From NCBI GenBank assembly GCA_000433035.1, contig FR890807.1, positions 1 through 14,959 of the forward strand: DNA of 14,959 nt, in the 5' to 3' direction. Position 1 is the first letter of the stretch, and every line of letters begins with the position of its first letter. The notes beneath the pieces were generated by a model. It was given only the letters and a program-made list of their open reading frames with translations. It did no database searches and had not been told where the DNA came from. Below are positions 8,801 through 13,309 of the stretch, piece after piece. The stretch comes from Staphylococcus sp. CAG:324. Lineage in GTDB: Bacteria > Bacillota_I > Bacilli_A > ML615J-28 > CAG-313. A program made the translations under genes and the position numbers.

Positions 8801-9059
8801 TTGGAGTGCAAATTTAAAATGGGGGTATGTGGATATAGGAAAAGCATTAACTTATAAACAAGCAGTAAAATATGTAATTCAAGGAAAGAATATTTTTACA
8901 GTTACTAGTGGTGAGGCTTATGCAGTAGCGATTGCTGCAGGTGGGACACCTAAATCAGTAATTAACGAAATAGATAAAGGAAAGCAGAATACTAAAGGCT
9001 ACTATTGGCACTATCATGTTAATAGACAAAATAAGGCTCATATTTGGTATTTATTTTAG
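2883..9059 (+). CDS. Secreted YD/RHS-repeat polymorphic toxin-like protein (WapA-type)
   Basis: A 2058-residue protein. The ATG at 2883 is preferred over 2871 because GGAGGG (2873-2878) then serves as its ribosome binding site. A basic start and hydrophobic segment (about 20-43) suggest Sec export or an N-terminal anchor. Residues about 75-295 resemble the N-terminal part of WapA-like proteins (WKEIDNSL, YPVVIDPEITL), followed by a DNRLRE-like region to about 485. YD repeats fill about 516-856 and 1178-1820, split by two jelly-roll, carbohydrate-binding-like regions (about 868-1005 and 1017-1172). The RHS core follows (NPFRYRSYYQDNETGWYYLNSRYY, in two parts around 1822, to about 1895). The last 162 residues are variable in such proteins and carry the toxin: a hydrophobic stretch, then a tail ending GYYWHYH and HIWYLF, whose His residues 2043, 2045 and 2053 are candidate catalytic residues. 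The activity is not identified. The next gene is the likely immunity partner. Confidence 0.9.
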   Translation: MRRKKNKIKYFSTQASHISIFSKVVIVILIIGMIMGHLHLGAITKALEPEVYTTIADDVERDFSEFDKIEEINSLRTSNSKTYLKENGMYETEYYGEKIHYKDKDEWKEIDNSLSLKDNNRYHNNSNKYNISFPNKLNKNNEVVLNYLNNEIKIYYDIEKDINAKLSDKIDRTKKNTKDEISYNLSSQEIIQYIIKQDSIKENIILKSYIENYNYSYYIDTDLRIERIGDELYFYDGQTEVFVMNEYYMYDAENNTSKDIDFEINVIDENTYKVEVTPSNEYLKDATYPVVIDPEITLTDGGILDGVTWLLSVDKQANTAQHLDIGSFSLANRSNSTTNDDKVAYLELYIPREYDKNIGDIITQNQLMYANLILTTVSSTNVSVGSKVDLKYATSFNWPVEGEPPTYNTEYVDSQYFHGSTVFNHKFDILEGITSRLEDFKTEDICLGFELSLDANANAEVAYSLGWDLGGDKPLITLGYVADAGLADYYTYESLPISNDSDVYISHNSGNLTFIYNDYNDGNLLNLSHIYNANRKHNNSQYGNGFSINYNERISTFFYNSRLLLTEGDGREIIFYTQNDEDTQYLAGDGSGDVLYRLVDETNATTGYKVETSDGSLKIYDIEGKLTTIYMDKDQYENPPTDEGVVIQRINISYNTDGTLSRVDDSYGNYMLFNYLTSANNPTEDQEGISYLAFINVYKYIPEEDDVEQAEYIEFIYDKGNLQNIGKYGTTTDNCIYTYFTYNEDNHLKQISKNGRGYTFEYDIKNRITMSKVYSTDFTNGDYLTFEYDSNGKKTKITNGSGDSTSYTFDDYYHTNSIETSSGYTTFYKYQDIYYDSEGTLITSPNYNMNHKVILQSNSFKNVGNPINNHGFEIIESGSISGWKTELTNNSTASIDTSIYLYGSKVLELKKTSSGTAKVYQEISVEEGRTYIVSGYIHNKNNTGNGAYIEVVGTDGTITYQSSSNNVKNTTNFVRFEYKFIANFSGKAKVYLVNSSTGKAYFDNIQVNTNYVDTRYNYLENSSFEVDTLADFYNNNEIYGWEFYNGCELIDVNFYDDTSLDVFNENCGSKYVKLFNNNSIYQIIHTPGLKDDIFVFGGYCFYENYTGNVTVSFKFITENGENEKVFVFDENDINATYMMNKFKAPEDYIAISIEIKNNSETSYAVVDNFAIYKEGYGINLTYNDDGYVTEENNEITGSTTGYEYDNDGNIIQIATDNDQTSLEYENGYLNTIENQNIVTTINTNENGNIEDITAVGKSENGDEEEIGYFYGSTDDTDDGLYPKTETDVFGKVTTYTYDYLTGLVTSVVDPNGVSTEYTYDKDGNVIQLVNGQGTNKKTIIYTYDEFGNILTITNGDLVYTFTYNDYGDLKTISVGDSLLLTNNYKNENNSSDVYTGELVESVYSYGTISIEYNENHQISKIYNGTGSSKYVVLEYTYNDYGEIASYTDYKENVTYYYNYDYENKLINVNATNGNNISYTYDTNSNLIGKHNINGDNNYTYTDLNPDEDVEDNKLTGESISGKFAIDYEYTNDSYRQLEVISYYITTLPIESKYTYETTVNPNDNKTYYTGRIKELEYTNGSNQIIKYVYEYDDHSNISKIYGYTNGVEVYYEENYYDIFNQLTAQWVEIEDDSYMNEYGYDSRGNVIGYYSQGPNVSYSGEFWYDDNDQIVEATINGISYDITYSSTGQPSIYLGWEIDYDMRNICVIENDDYYIEYYYNANGIRIGKSIDNGDEIESVNYILDGSNIIKEIHTGANNYTIEYYYDSSDNIIGFTYNGSKYLYLKNLQNDVIGIVDSNNNIVVKYYYDAYGRIIKTLDTSGINLSTINPFRYRSYYQDNETGWYYLNSRYYNPLTNRFVTMDQIEYLGASENILSYNLYSYCENDPINKVDYNGNSAAAIYVTSSVFTTFCGWLGTIGGANWWNPVGWIIAAVIALGVITYAAVSLYNSWQNTISQADSKVKSKVTKNSKTRYWSANLKWGYVDIGKALTYKQAVKYVIQGKNIFTVTSGEAYAVAIAAGGTPKSVINEIDKGKQNTKGYYWHYHVNRQNKAHIWYLF

Positions 9060-9071
9060 GAGAATTTAAAT

Positions 9072-9689
9072 ATGAAAAATTATTTTAAACTATTAGACTT
9101 GTTATTTAGTGTTTCTGATTGTGTGGCTTTTGAGGTTGAAGCGTATGAAAATATATATTTTAAAATTTCTGAAGGAGAAATTATTAATCTTTTTAATAAG
9201 TATATTAAAAATTATTTAACGAATTTAAAAAACGAAGAAAAAGAATTTATTAAATATAAAAAAAGAATAATTAAAAACGAAGAAAATAATAAGAAACAGA
9301 TAATTAGCTGTTTGAATTCTTTTGCTAATATAAAAAAAGATATAATATTTAAATATTTGAGCTTTGAATTTGGTGCAAATATGTATTCTCAGGAATCCAA
9401 AAATTTGATTCTGGGTTTTAATATATCTGATAATGTAAAAAAATATTTATATAGTGCAAAAGATGTATTCGACTGGAAAGGAAAAAGATTAAGTAATATT
9501 ACTTTCTTTAGTAAGGGAAGATGTATTTTTCAAGCAATTTCACAAAGTAATACTATATTTGTTTCTGATAAAAAGGTTTTACAGGAATTGCGAAAATTAA
9601 AATATCCATGCTATTATAAATCGAGTAATGAATTCTATAATATAAATTATCCATATGAAATAAATGATGATAATAAAATTTTAATTTAA
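9072..9689 (+). CDS. Candidate immunity protein for the YD-repeat toxin
   Basis: A 205-residue protein without signal peptide or membrane segment, rich in Lys, Asn, Ile and Phe. No family was recognised. Its start is 12 bp after the toxin stop, and its ribosome binding site AGGAGA overlaps that stop codon, so the two genes are one operon. A small unrelated ORF tightly following an RHS tip is the standard position of a cognate immunity protein, which binds the toxin domain in the cytoplasm. The long Lys/Glu-rich segment (residues about 45-80) looks helical or coiled. The function is inferred from position only. Confidence 0.6.
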   Translation: MKNYFKLLDLLFSVSDCVAFEVEAYENIYFKISEGEIINLFNKYIKNYLTNLKNEEKEFIKYKKRIIKNEENNKKQIISCLNSFANIKKDIIFKYLSFEFGANMYSQESKNLILGFNISDNVKKYLYSAKDVFDWKGKRLSNITFFSKGRCIFQAISQSNTIFVSDKKVLQELRKLKYPCYYKSSNEFYNINYPYEINDDNKILI

Positions 9690-9701
9690 CCTTATGGAGT
9701 G

Positions 9702-9721
9702 AATGATAAAGCGTCATTTTT
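9702..9721 (+). terminator. Weak terminator-like hairpin after the immunity gene
   Basis: AATGA and TCATT flank a seven-base loop and run into five T residues. The five-base AT-rich stem is weak. It is listed because it lies 13 bp after the operon's last stop codon. Confidence 0.3.
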
Positions 9722-9731
9722 CTACAAACCC

Positions 9732-9772
9732 ATTAGTGTATAATATTAGTGTATAAACTAGTATTGTATAAT
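9732..9772 (+). promoter_or_regulatory. Tandem -10-like repeats (candidate promoter cluster)
   Basis: ATTAGTGTATAAT (9732-9744) is followed directly by ATTAGTGTATAAA (9745-9757) and a related 15-base unit ending TATAAT (9767-9772). Three -10-like hexamers are thus stacked 13 and 15 bp apart. They may be overlapping promoters for the RNA ending at 9874 or the phage-like genes, or iteron-like binding sites. No good -35 element was seen for any of them. Confidence 0.45.
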
Positions 9773-9824
9773 GGATAGGTTTGACTATTGGTCTTGATTA
9801 AAAAAAAATTTAAAAATGAAAGTT

Positions 9825-9874
9825 AGCACTTGCTAATCTGGCAATTAAGTAAGCCAGCATGCAGGTGCTTTTTT
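9825..9874 (+). terminator. Two-part stem-loop with T tract
   Basis: AGCACTTGC (9825-9833) pairs with GCAGGTGCT (9861-9869) over nine bases. Inside it CTGGC pairs with GCCAG (9838-9842, 9853-9857). Six T residues follow (9869-9874). This is a strong intrinsic terminator about 95 bp after the nearest -10-like element, so it could close a small RNA. GCAGGT could also pair with ACCTG just downstream, so an attenuator is possible. Confidence 0.75.
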
Positions 9875-9948
9875 CTTTTACCTGAAGGAGGGATAAAAAA
9901 TTAATAGATTTTCGAAAAAGTAAAAACAACAATATTTTACTAATATAT

Positions 9949-9994
9949 AAGAGGACAGTAAAACCTGGAAAAAAGGAATACTGTCCTCTTTTTT
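9949..9994 (+). terminator. Strong intrinsic terminator before the phage-like genes
   Basis: A perfect 12-bp stem (9949-9960 with 9979-9990) encloses an 18-base purine-rich loop and is followed by TTTTTT. It ends about 30 bp before the sigma-like gene. The stretch between the two terminators (9875-9948) holds an orphan ribosome binding site, GAAGGAGGG at 9884-9892, with no ATG, GTG or TTG behind it. Confidence 0.8.
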
Positions 9995-10025
9995 CATTTT
10001 ACAAAGAAAGGTTAGGTAAAAAAGT

Positions 10026-10451
10026 ATGAAAATGAAAATTATTTATAAGTTTGCTGATGGATCAGAGTCAGTTGTTGAAGTTGAAGAAGAAATAGGACAA
10101 GCCATTATCGTATCACGTAGAGAAGAAGAAAACTATGAAAGAAAGATGAGATACCACTGTCCTGTATCGATTGATAAATTGGAGTATGAGGGAATGCAGT
10201 TTGCCGACCCTGATACACCGATGTCATTACTAGAAAATGAAATCGAAGAACAAGAACAAAAAGAATTAATAAACTATGTAATGAGTCAATTAACTGAAAC
10301 ACAAAGAAGAATTCAGATGAAAGCAGATGGCTTAACTTTAGAAGAAATTGCAAGAATAGAAGGTGTGCATTTTACAACAATTGATGAGTCAATTAAAGCT
10401 GCACAAAAGAAAGCAAATAAGTTAAGAGAAAAATATTTTAAAAAGTTTTAG
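10026..10451 (+). CDS. Phage sigma-70 region 4-like protein
   Basis: A 141-residue protein. The N-terminal part (MKIIYKFADGS, RKMRYHCPVSIDKLEYEG, then FADPDTP) matches small sigma-like proteins found in Bacillota prophages and conjugative elements. Residues about 88-130 (LTETQRRIQMKADGLTLEEIA then GVHFTTIDESI) form a helix-turn-helix like sigma region 4, the part that contacts the -35 element. It has no region 2, so it probably modulates or recruits RNA polymerase rather than acting as a full sigma factor. Base composition is richer in G and C than the flanking genes. The ribosome binding site is modest. It starts the short phage-like block. Confidence 0.8.
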   Translation: MKMKIIYKFADGSESVVEVEEEIGQAIIVSRREEENYERKMRYHCPVSIDKLEYEGMQFADPDTPMSLLENEIEEQEQKELINYVMSQLTETQRRIQMKADGLTLEEIARIEGVHFTTIDESIKAAQKKANKLREKYFKKF

Positions 10452-10473
10452 AAAACACCCCTAAAAAATAGTC

Positions 10474-10530
10474 AAAAATCTCCTTATAGTGAAAGGCAAG
10501 AAGCACGACCTTTCAGAAAGGAGATTTTTT
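10474..10530 (+). promoter_or_regulatory. Hairpin that buries the next gene's ribosome binding site
   Basis: AAAAATCTCCTT (10474-10485) is perfectly complementary to 10518-10529, and TGAAAGG/CCTTTCA form an inner stem around a 12-base loop. The right arm contains AAGGAG (10518-10523), the ribosome binding site of the gene starting at 10534, and ends in six T residues. The structure can act as a terminator between two phage-like genes and would also block translation of the second. An RNA or protein that opens it would switch both steps. Confidence 0.7.
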
Positions 10531-10533
10531 ATT

Positions 10534-10755
10534 ATGAGAAGAAATTTAAAAGTGCAAGTAACCAAAGGTGGAATCACTAGTGGTGATGTAGTCATTAAGA
10601 CAATTGATGCCAATGATGAAAATGTAAAAAAGTTATTTGGTGAACTTCGAAGAATGACAATCATCATACCTAGTGGAACTATCGATAAGGTAATCATTAC
10701 TGAAGAGAAAGAAGGTGAAGAAGATGGAGAAGAATCATGCGATACTGTCGGCTAG
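10534..10755 (+). CDS. Small phage-associated protein of unknown function (73 residues)
   Basis: Starts MRRNLKVQVTKGG and ends in an acidic tail (EEKEGEEDGEESCDTVG). No family was recognised. The ATG at 10534 was chosen because AAGGAG lies ten bases upstream; an in-frame upstream ATG at 10489 would lie inside the hairpin loop. Its 3' end overlaps the DUF2800 gene by 32 bp in another frame, a phage-like tight packing. Confidence 0.65.
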   Translation: MRRNLKVQVTKGGITSGDVVIKTIDANDENVKKLFGELRRMTIIIPSGTIDKVIITEEKEGEEDGEESCDTVG

Positions 10756-11089
10756 TTCAAGTGCAAGATGGCTAGCGTGTACTCCAAGTGCAAGGCTTGA
10801 GTTAGAGTTTGAAGACTATGAATCAGTTGTTGCAAAAGAAGGAACGGCGGCACACGCACTAGCAGAACACAAATTGAAAAGAAAACTGAAGATGAGAAGT
10901 GAAAGGCCTGTATCAGAATTCAATGATGAAGATATGGAACTATACACTGATGACTATGCGGACTATGTGTTTGAACAGTACAAGAAAGCTAAAAAGTATG
11001 ATGAGAATGCTCAAATTTTTATAGAACAAAGACTAGACTTCTCATGTTATGTCCCTGATGGATTTGGTACAGGAGATGCCGTAACCTAA
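10724..11089 (+). pseudogene. Truncated DUF2800-family phage protein
   Basis: The 121 residues from the ATG at 10724 (GAAGGTG upstream) match the start of DUF2800 proteins of Bacillota phages: HAILSASSSARWLACTPSAR, EGTAAHALAEHKL, then YVPDGFGTGDAV. Family members are about 370 residues and go on from GTGD into an Asp/Lys-containing nuclease-like core. Here the frame stops two codons after GDA. The break coincides with the start of a T-arm-like motif (GGATTCGAA), so the gene was cut by a rearrangement, not by a point mutation. The missing two thirds are not found elsewhere in the window. In intact phages DUF2800 lies beside replication genes; none remain here. Confidence 0.8.
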
Positions 11090-11135
11090 GGGATTCGAAT
11101 GTATGTGTTTTGATTGTGTATGGGGAATCGAACTT
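11087..11135 (-). repeat. T-arm-like motif pair 3
   Basis: On the minus strand GTTCGATTCCC and ATTCGAATCCC lie 33 bp apart (plus-strand cores near 11095 and 11128). They resemble the motifs of arrays 1 and 2, though fewer in number. They begin exactly where the DUF2800 gene is cut off and end before the lipoprotein promoter. Confidence 0.5.
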
Positions 11136-11151
11136 ATAGAGCATTAATTAT

Positions 11152-11180
11152 TTGTAAAATTTAAATATGTGTAGTATAAT
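11152..11180 (+). promoter_or_regulatory. Promoter of the lipoprotein gene
   Basis: TTGTAA (11152-11157) and TATAAT (11175-11180) are spaced by 17 bp. The predicted leader is about 110 nt. The string TGTAGTATAATATT around the -10 resembles the -10 area of the 37-bp repeats beside the regulator gene. Confidence 0.6.
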
Positions 11181-11298
11181 ATTATTGACAAGAAGATTTT
11201 TACAAAAAAACTTAATACTTAATTGTTATATTAATGTATAAAAAAATGTCACTTTTTTGGTGTCTAAATTATTTTATATATGAAGGGAGTTTTTAATT

Positions 11299-12339
11299 GT
11301 GAAAAAAATTATTGCTTTGTTATTAGTGTTAGTATTTGGAGTTAGTTTAGTAGGATGTGTTGTTCCGCCTGAACCTAAAGATCCTACAAATTTAAATGTA
11401 TTATTTACTGATTATGGATTTGAAAGTGTTTATATTGATGAAAATAATAAGACTTTAATTACTGATATAAAAGAACAATCTTTCTATGAAGACTTATCAC
11501 AATTAAAACTTGAAAAGCGAGAAAGTCTTACTGGTGAGTTAGATGAATATTACAGAATGTATCTTTATAGTGATGCAACCCATAATTATTGGTATATGAG
11601 TTTTTGTGGACAAGATGAAAAAATAGCTTATGCTACAGTGTGGTTTAATGATATATCATATGGTGTAGAAACAAATATAGAATTGTTTGAAAAACTAATT
11701 GAGTATATTAAGGGCGATTACATAATAAATAATGAAGAAGATTTCTTTTCTTATCTAGCTTCACATAAAGATAATATTTATTCCTCATTATATAATATAA
11801 GTGGTAATAAATATGGTAGAATAATTTCATCTTCATATTCAAAAGAAAATGCCATAGCAGTGTGTACTAGACATTTTACAGATAATAGATACCAAGGATA
11901 TATAAATACAGTTGTTGATTGTTCTATAATATATGAAAATGAGATTTTATATGGGCTAAACGTAAAATGGCAATATCAGACAACTATATATGAAGAAAAC
12001 GTAATTTCTTTTAAAAAAGATGTTGCTTTAATAACTGTTAGAAATGTAGTATACAATGATGAAGAATCTTTTAATGTTGTAACAAATAATTTTGAACAAA
12101 TCAAAACGATATGTCTTTATTTGTTTTATAATCAATATTTCTTAAATGATATTTTAAAAGTAGAAACATTTGGAGAAGATGAAGAATATATTATAGACAT
12201 TTATTCTTATTATGTTGTTGGTGGAGACTGGGATATGAAAGATGAATATAACATAGTAAAAAGTACAATTCATGTTAGTAAAATTTCTGGACAAATATTA
12301 TTTGATGAAGAAAAAATAATTAAAACGTATTTTAAGTAG
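11299..12339 (+). CDS. Putative lipoprotein of unknown function
   Basis: A 346-residue protein starting at GTG 11299, nine bases after GAAGGGAG. Residues 1-20 are a lipoprotein signal peptide: MKK, a hydrophobic core and a lipobox LVGC with Cys20 as the lipidation site, so the mature protein should be anchored outside the cytoplasmic membrane. The remainder is acidic and rich in Tyr, Ile and Asn, with no recognised domain and no further membrane segments. It is a single-gene unit with its own promoter and terminator. It could bind a substrate or be surface-exposed. Neither is shown by the sequence. Confidence 0.85.
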   Translation: MKKIIALLLVLVFGVSLVGCVVPPEPKDPTNLNVLFTDYGFESVYIDENNKTLITDIKEQSFYEDLSQLKLEKRESLTGELDEYYRMYLYSDATHNYWYMSFCGQDEKIAYATVWFNDISYGVETNIELFEKLIEYIKGDYIINNEEDFFSYLASHKDNIYSSLYNISGNKYGRIISSSYSKENAIAVCTRHFTDNRYQGYINTVVDCSIIYENEILYGLNVKWQYQTTIYEENVISFKKDVALITVRNVVYNDEESFNVVTNNFEQIKTICLYLFYNQYFLNDILKVETFGEDEEYIIDIYSYYVVGGDWDMKDEYNIVKSTIHVSKISGQILFDEEKIIKTYFK

Positions 12340-12372
12340 TAAGTATTATTACAAAAATCAAAATAGTAGCAC

Positions 12373-12402
12373 AAGTCGTAGGAGTAATTCTTACGGCTTT
12401 TT
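12373..12402 (+). terminator. Rho-independent terminator of the lipoprotein gene
   Basis: AAGTCGTA pairs with TACGGCTT (12373-12380, 12392-12399, one wobble), with an extended inner GGA/TTC stem, and runs into TTTTT. It starts 33 bp after the stop codon and lies between convergent genes. Confidence 0.8.
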
Positions 12403-12436
12403 CATATAAAAAAATTAACAACTAAATAAATAGATG

Positions 12437-13027
12437 TTACTTATATAGTTTAGAATATTTAAAAAATATACCATGAGTCATATTAAGTAGTTTTGCGGCT
12501 TCAACATGAGTGATTTCTTTGTTATGAAACCTACATACGATTTCTTCAAAATTAGCAGGCAGCTTATATTTAGGTCTACCCATATGTACACCATTAGCTT
12601 TAGTAATTCTTATTCCTTCAGCTTGTCTTTGACATATATTTTCCCTTTCATTTTGTGCAACAAAACTAAGTACTTGTAATACTATATCAGATATAAACTT
12701 ACCAACTAGGTTTTTATTATCAACCCTAGTATCAAGAAGTGGAAAGTCTATAACATAGATATCAGCTTCTAATACCTTTGTGATTTCAGACCATTCATTA
12801 ATAATCATATCATAATTACGACCTAACATGTCAATCGATTTGATGATAAGTAGGTCGTCTTTTTTTATGACTTGTTTTAGTTTTTGGTAACTATCTCGAT
12901 TGAAGTCTTTACCTGATTGCTTGTCAATAAATATAACATCATCGGTTAATCCTAGTTTATACATTTCTTCCATTTTTCTTCCTATATTTTGTGTTGTTGT
13001 TGATACTCTTACATAACCATACTTCAT
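12437..13027 (-). CDS. Serine recombinase (resolvase/invertase family)
   Basis: A 196-residue protein of the usual size for small serine resolvases and invertases, which cut and rejoin DNA at palindromic sites through a Ser-DNA link. YVRVS at the N-terminus holds the nucleophile Ser9 and Arg7; Arg44 lies in SGKDFNRDSYQ. The motif normally read as DRLGRN is DMLGRN here, so the family's conserved Arg (Arg68 in gamma-delta resolvase) is Met67, while Arg70 is kept. A long helix with QNERENICQRQAEGI leads to a C-terminal helix-turn-helix (about 155-196) for DNA binding. AAGGAGGA lies seven bases before the start codon, and an extended -10 (TGTTATAAT, complement of 13060-13068) is upstream. It is divergent from the AlbA_2 gene. 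Activity may be lost or reduced. Confidence 0.9.
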   Translation of the reverse strand: MKYGYVRVSTTTQNIGRKMEEMYKLGLTDDVIFIDKQSGKDFNRDSYQKLKQVIKKDDLLIIKSIDMLGRNYDMIINEWSEITKVLEADIYVIDFPLLDTRVDNKNLVGKFISDIVLQVLSFVAQNERENICQRQAEGIRITKANGVHMGRPKYKLPANFEEIVCRFHNKEITHVEAAKLLNMTHGIFFKYSKLYK

Positions 13028-13059
13028 TATTTTATCCTCCTTGTATAATGAATAGAACT

Positions 13060-13100
13060 ATTATAACAAAAGAAAAAAGTTACCCAGATATGTGGATAAC
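13060..13100 (-). promoter_or_regulatory. Resolvase promoter with 22-bp palindrome and DnaA-box match
   Basis: The minus strand reads TGTTATAAT (complement of 13060-13068), an extended -10 element, with no clear -35. Just upstream at 13079-13100 is an imperfect palindrome, GTTACCCAGAT facing ATGTGGATAAC (nine of eleven positions symmetrical) with AT at its centre. It could be an operator or a crossover site for the resolvase. Its right half is a perfect 9-base DnaA box on the minus strand (TTATCCACA, 13091-13099). Confidence 0.55.
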
Positions 13101-13126
13101 TAATGTTGTTGGTTTGTAAAGGTGTA

Positions 13127-13197
13127 AGTTTATAAACTATGATTTTTATTAAAAATATGTATATAATATATAATATATGAATATAATATGTATAAGT
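13127..13197. other. AT-only stretch with a perfect palindrome
   Basis: AGTTTATAAACT (13127-13138) is a perfect 12-bp palindrome. From about 13150 to 13197 the DNA is nearly all A and T with alternating TATATAAT strings, which would unwind easily. It lies between the DnaA-box match and the tandem GGCC repeats. No gene is supported here. Confidence 0.5.
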
Positions 13198-13209
13198 AAA
13201 AGAGGCCAC

Positions 13210-13255
13210 GGCCCATTTTTCAGCCCATTTTTCGGCCTGTTTTTAGCCTTTTTTC
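13210..13255. repeat. Tandem 11-12 bp GGCC-T-tract repeat
   Basis: Four direct units are visible: GGCCCATTTTTC (13210-13221), AGCCCATTTTTC (13222-13233), GGCCTGTTTTT (13234-13244) and AGCCTTTTTTC (13245-13255). These islands of G and C stand out in the surrounding AT-rich DNA. The array ends exactly at the -35 element of the AlbA_2 gene, which fits repeated protein-binding sites. One helical turn per unit would put all sites on one face of the DNA. Confidence 0.75.
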
Positions 13256-13299
13256 TTGTTAAAAAATCAGATATGTGTTATAATTATATTATGAGGAGG
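13256..13299 (+). promoter_or_regulatory. Promoter and ribosome binding site of the AlbA_2 gene
   Basis: TTGTTA (13256-13261) and TATAAT (13279-13284) are 17 bp apart, and TGT before the -10 gives an extended -10 form. AGGAGG (13294-13299) lies ten bases before the ATG, so the leader is very short (about 20 nt). Confidence 0.8.
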
Positions 13300-13309
13300 A
13301 TATATAACA

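Noticed and set aside
10105..10697. Minus-strand frames opposite the phage-like genes (10105-10353 and 10461-10697)
   Set aside because: They are antisense shadows of well-supported plus-strand genes with family matches and ribosome binding sites.
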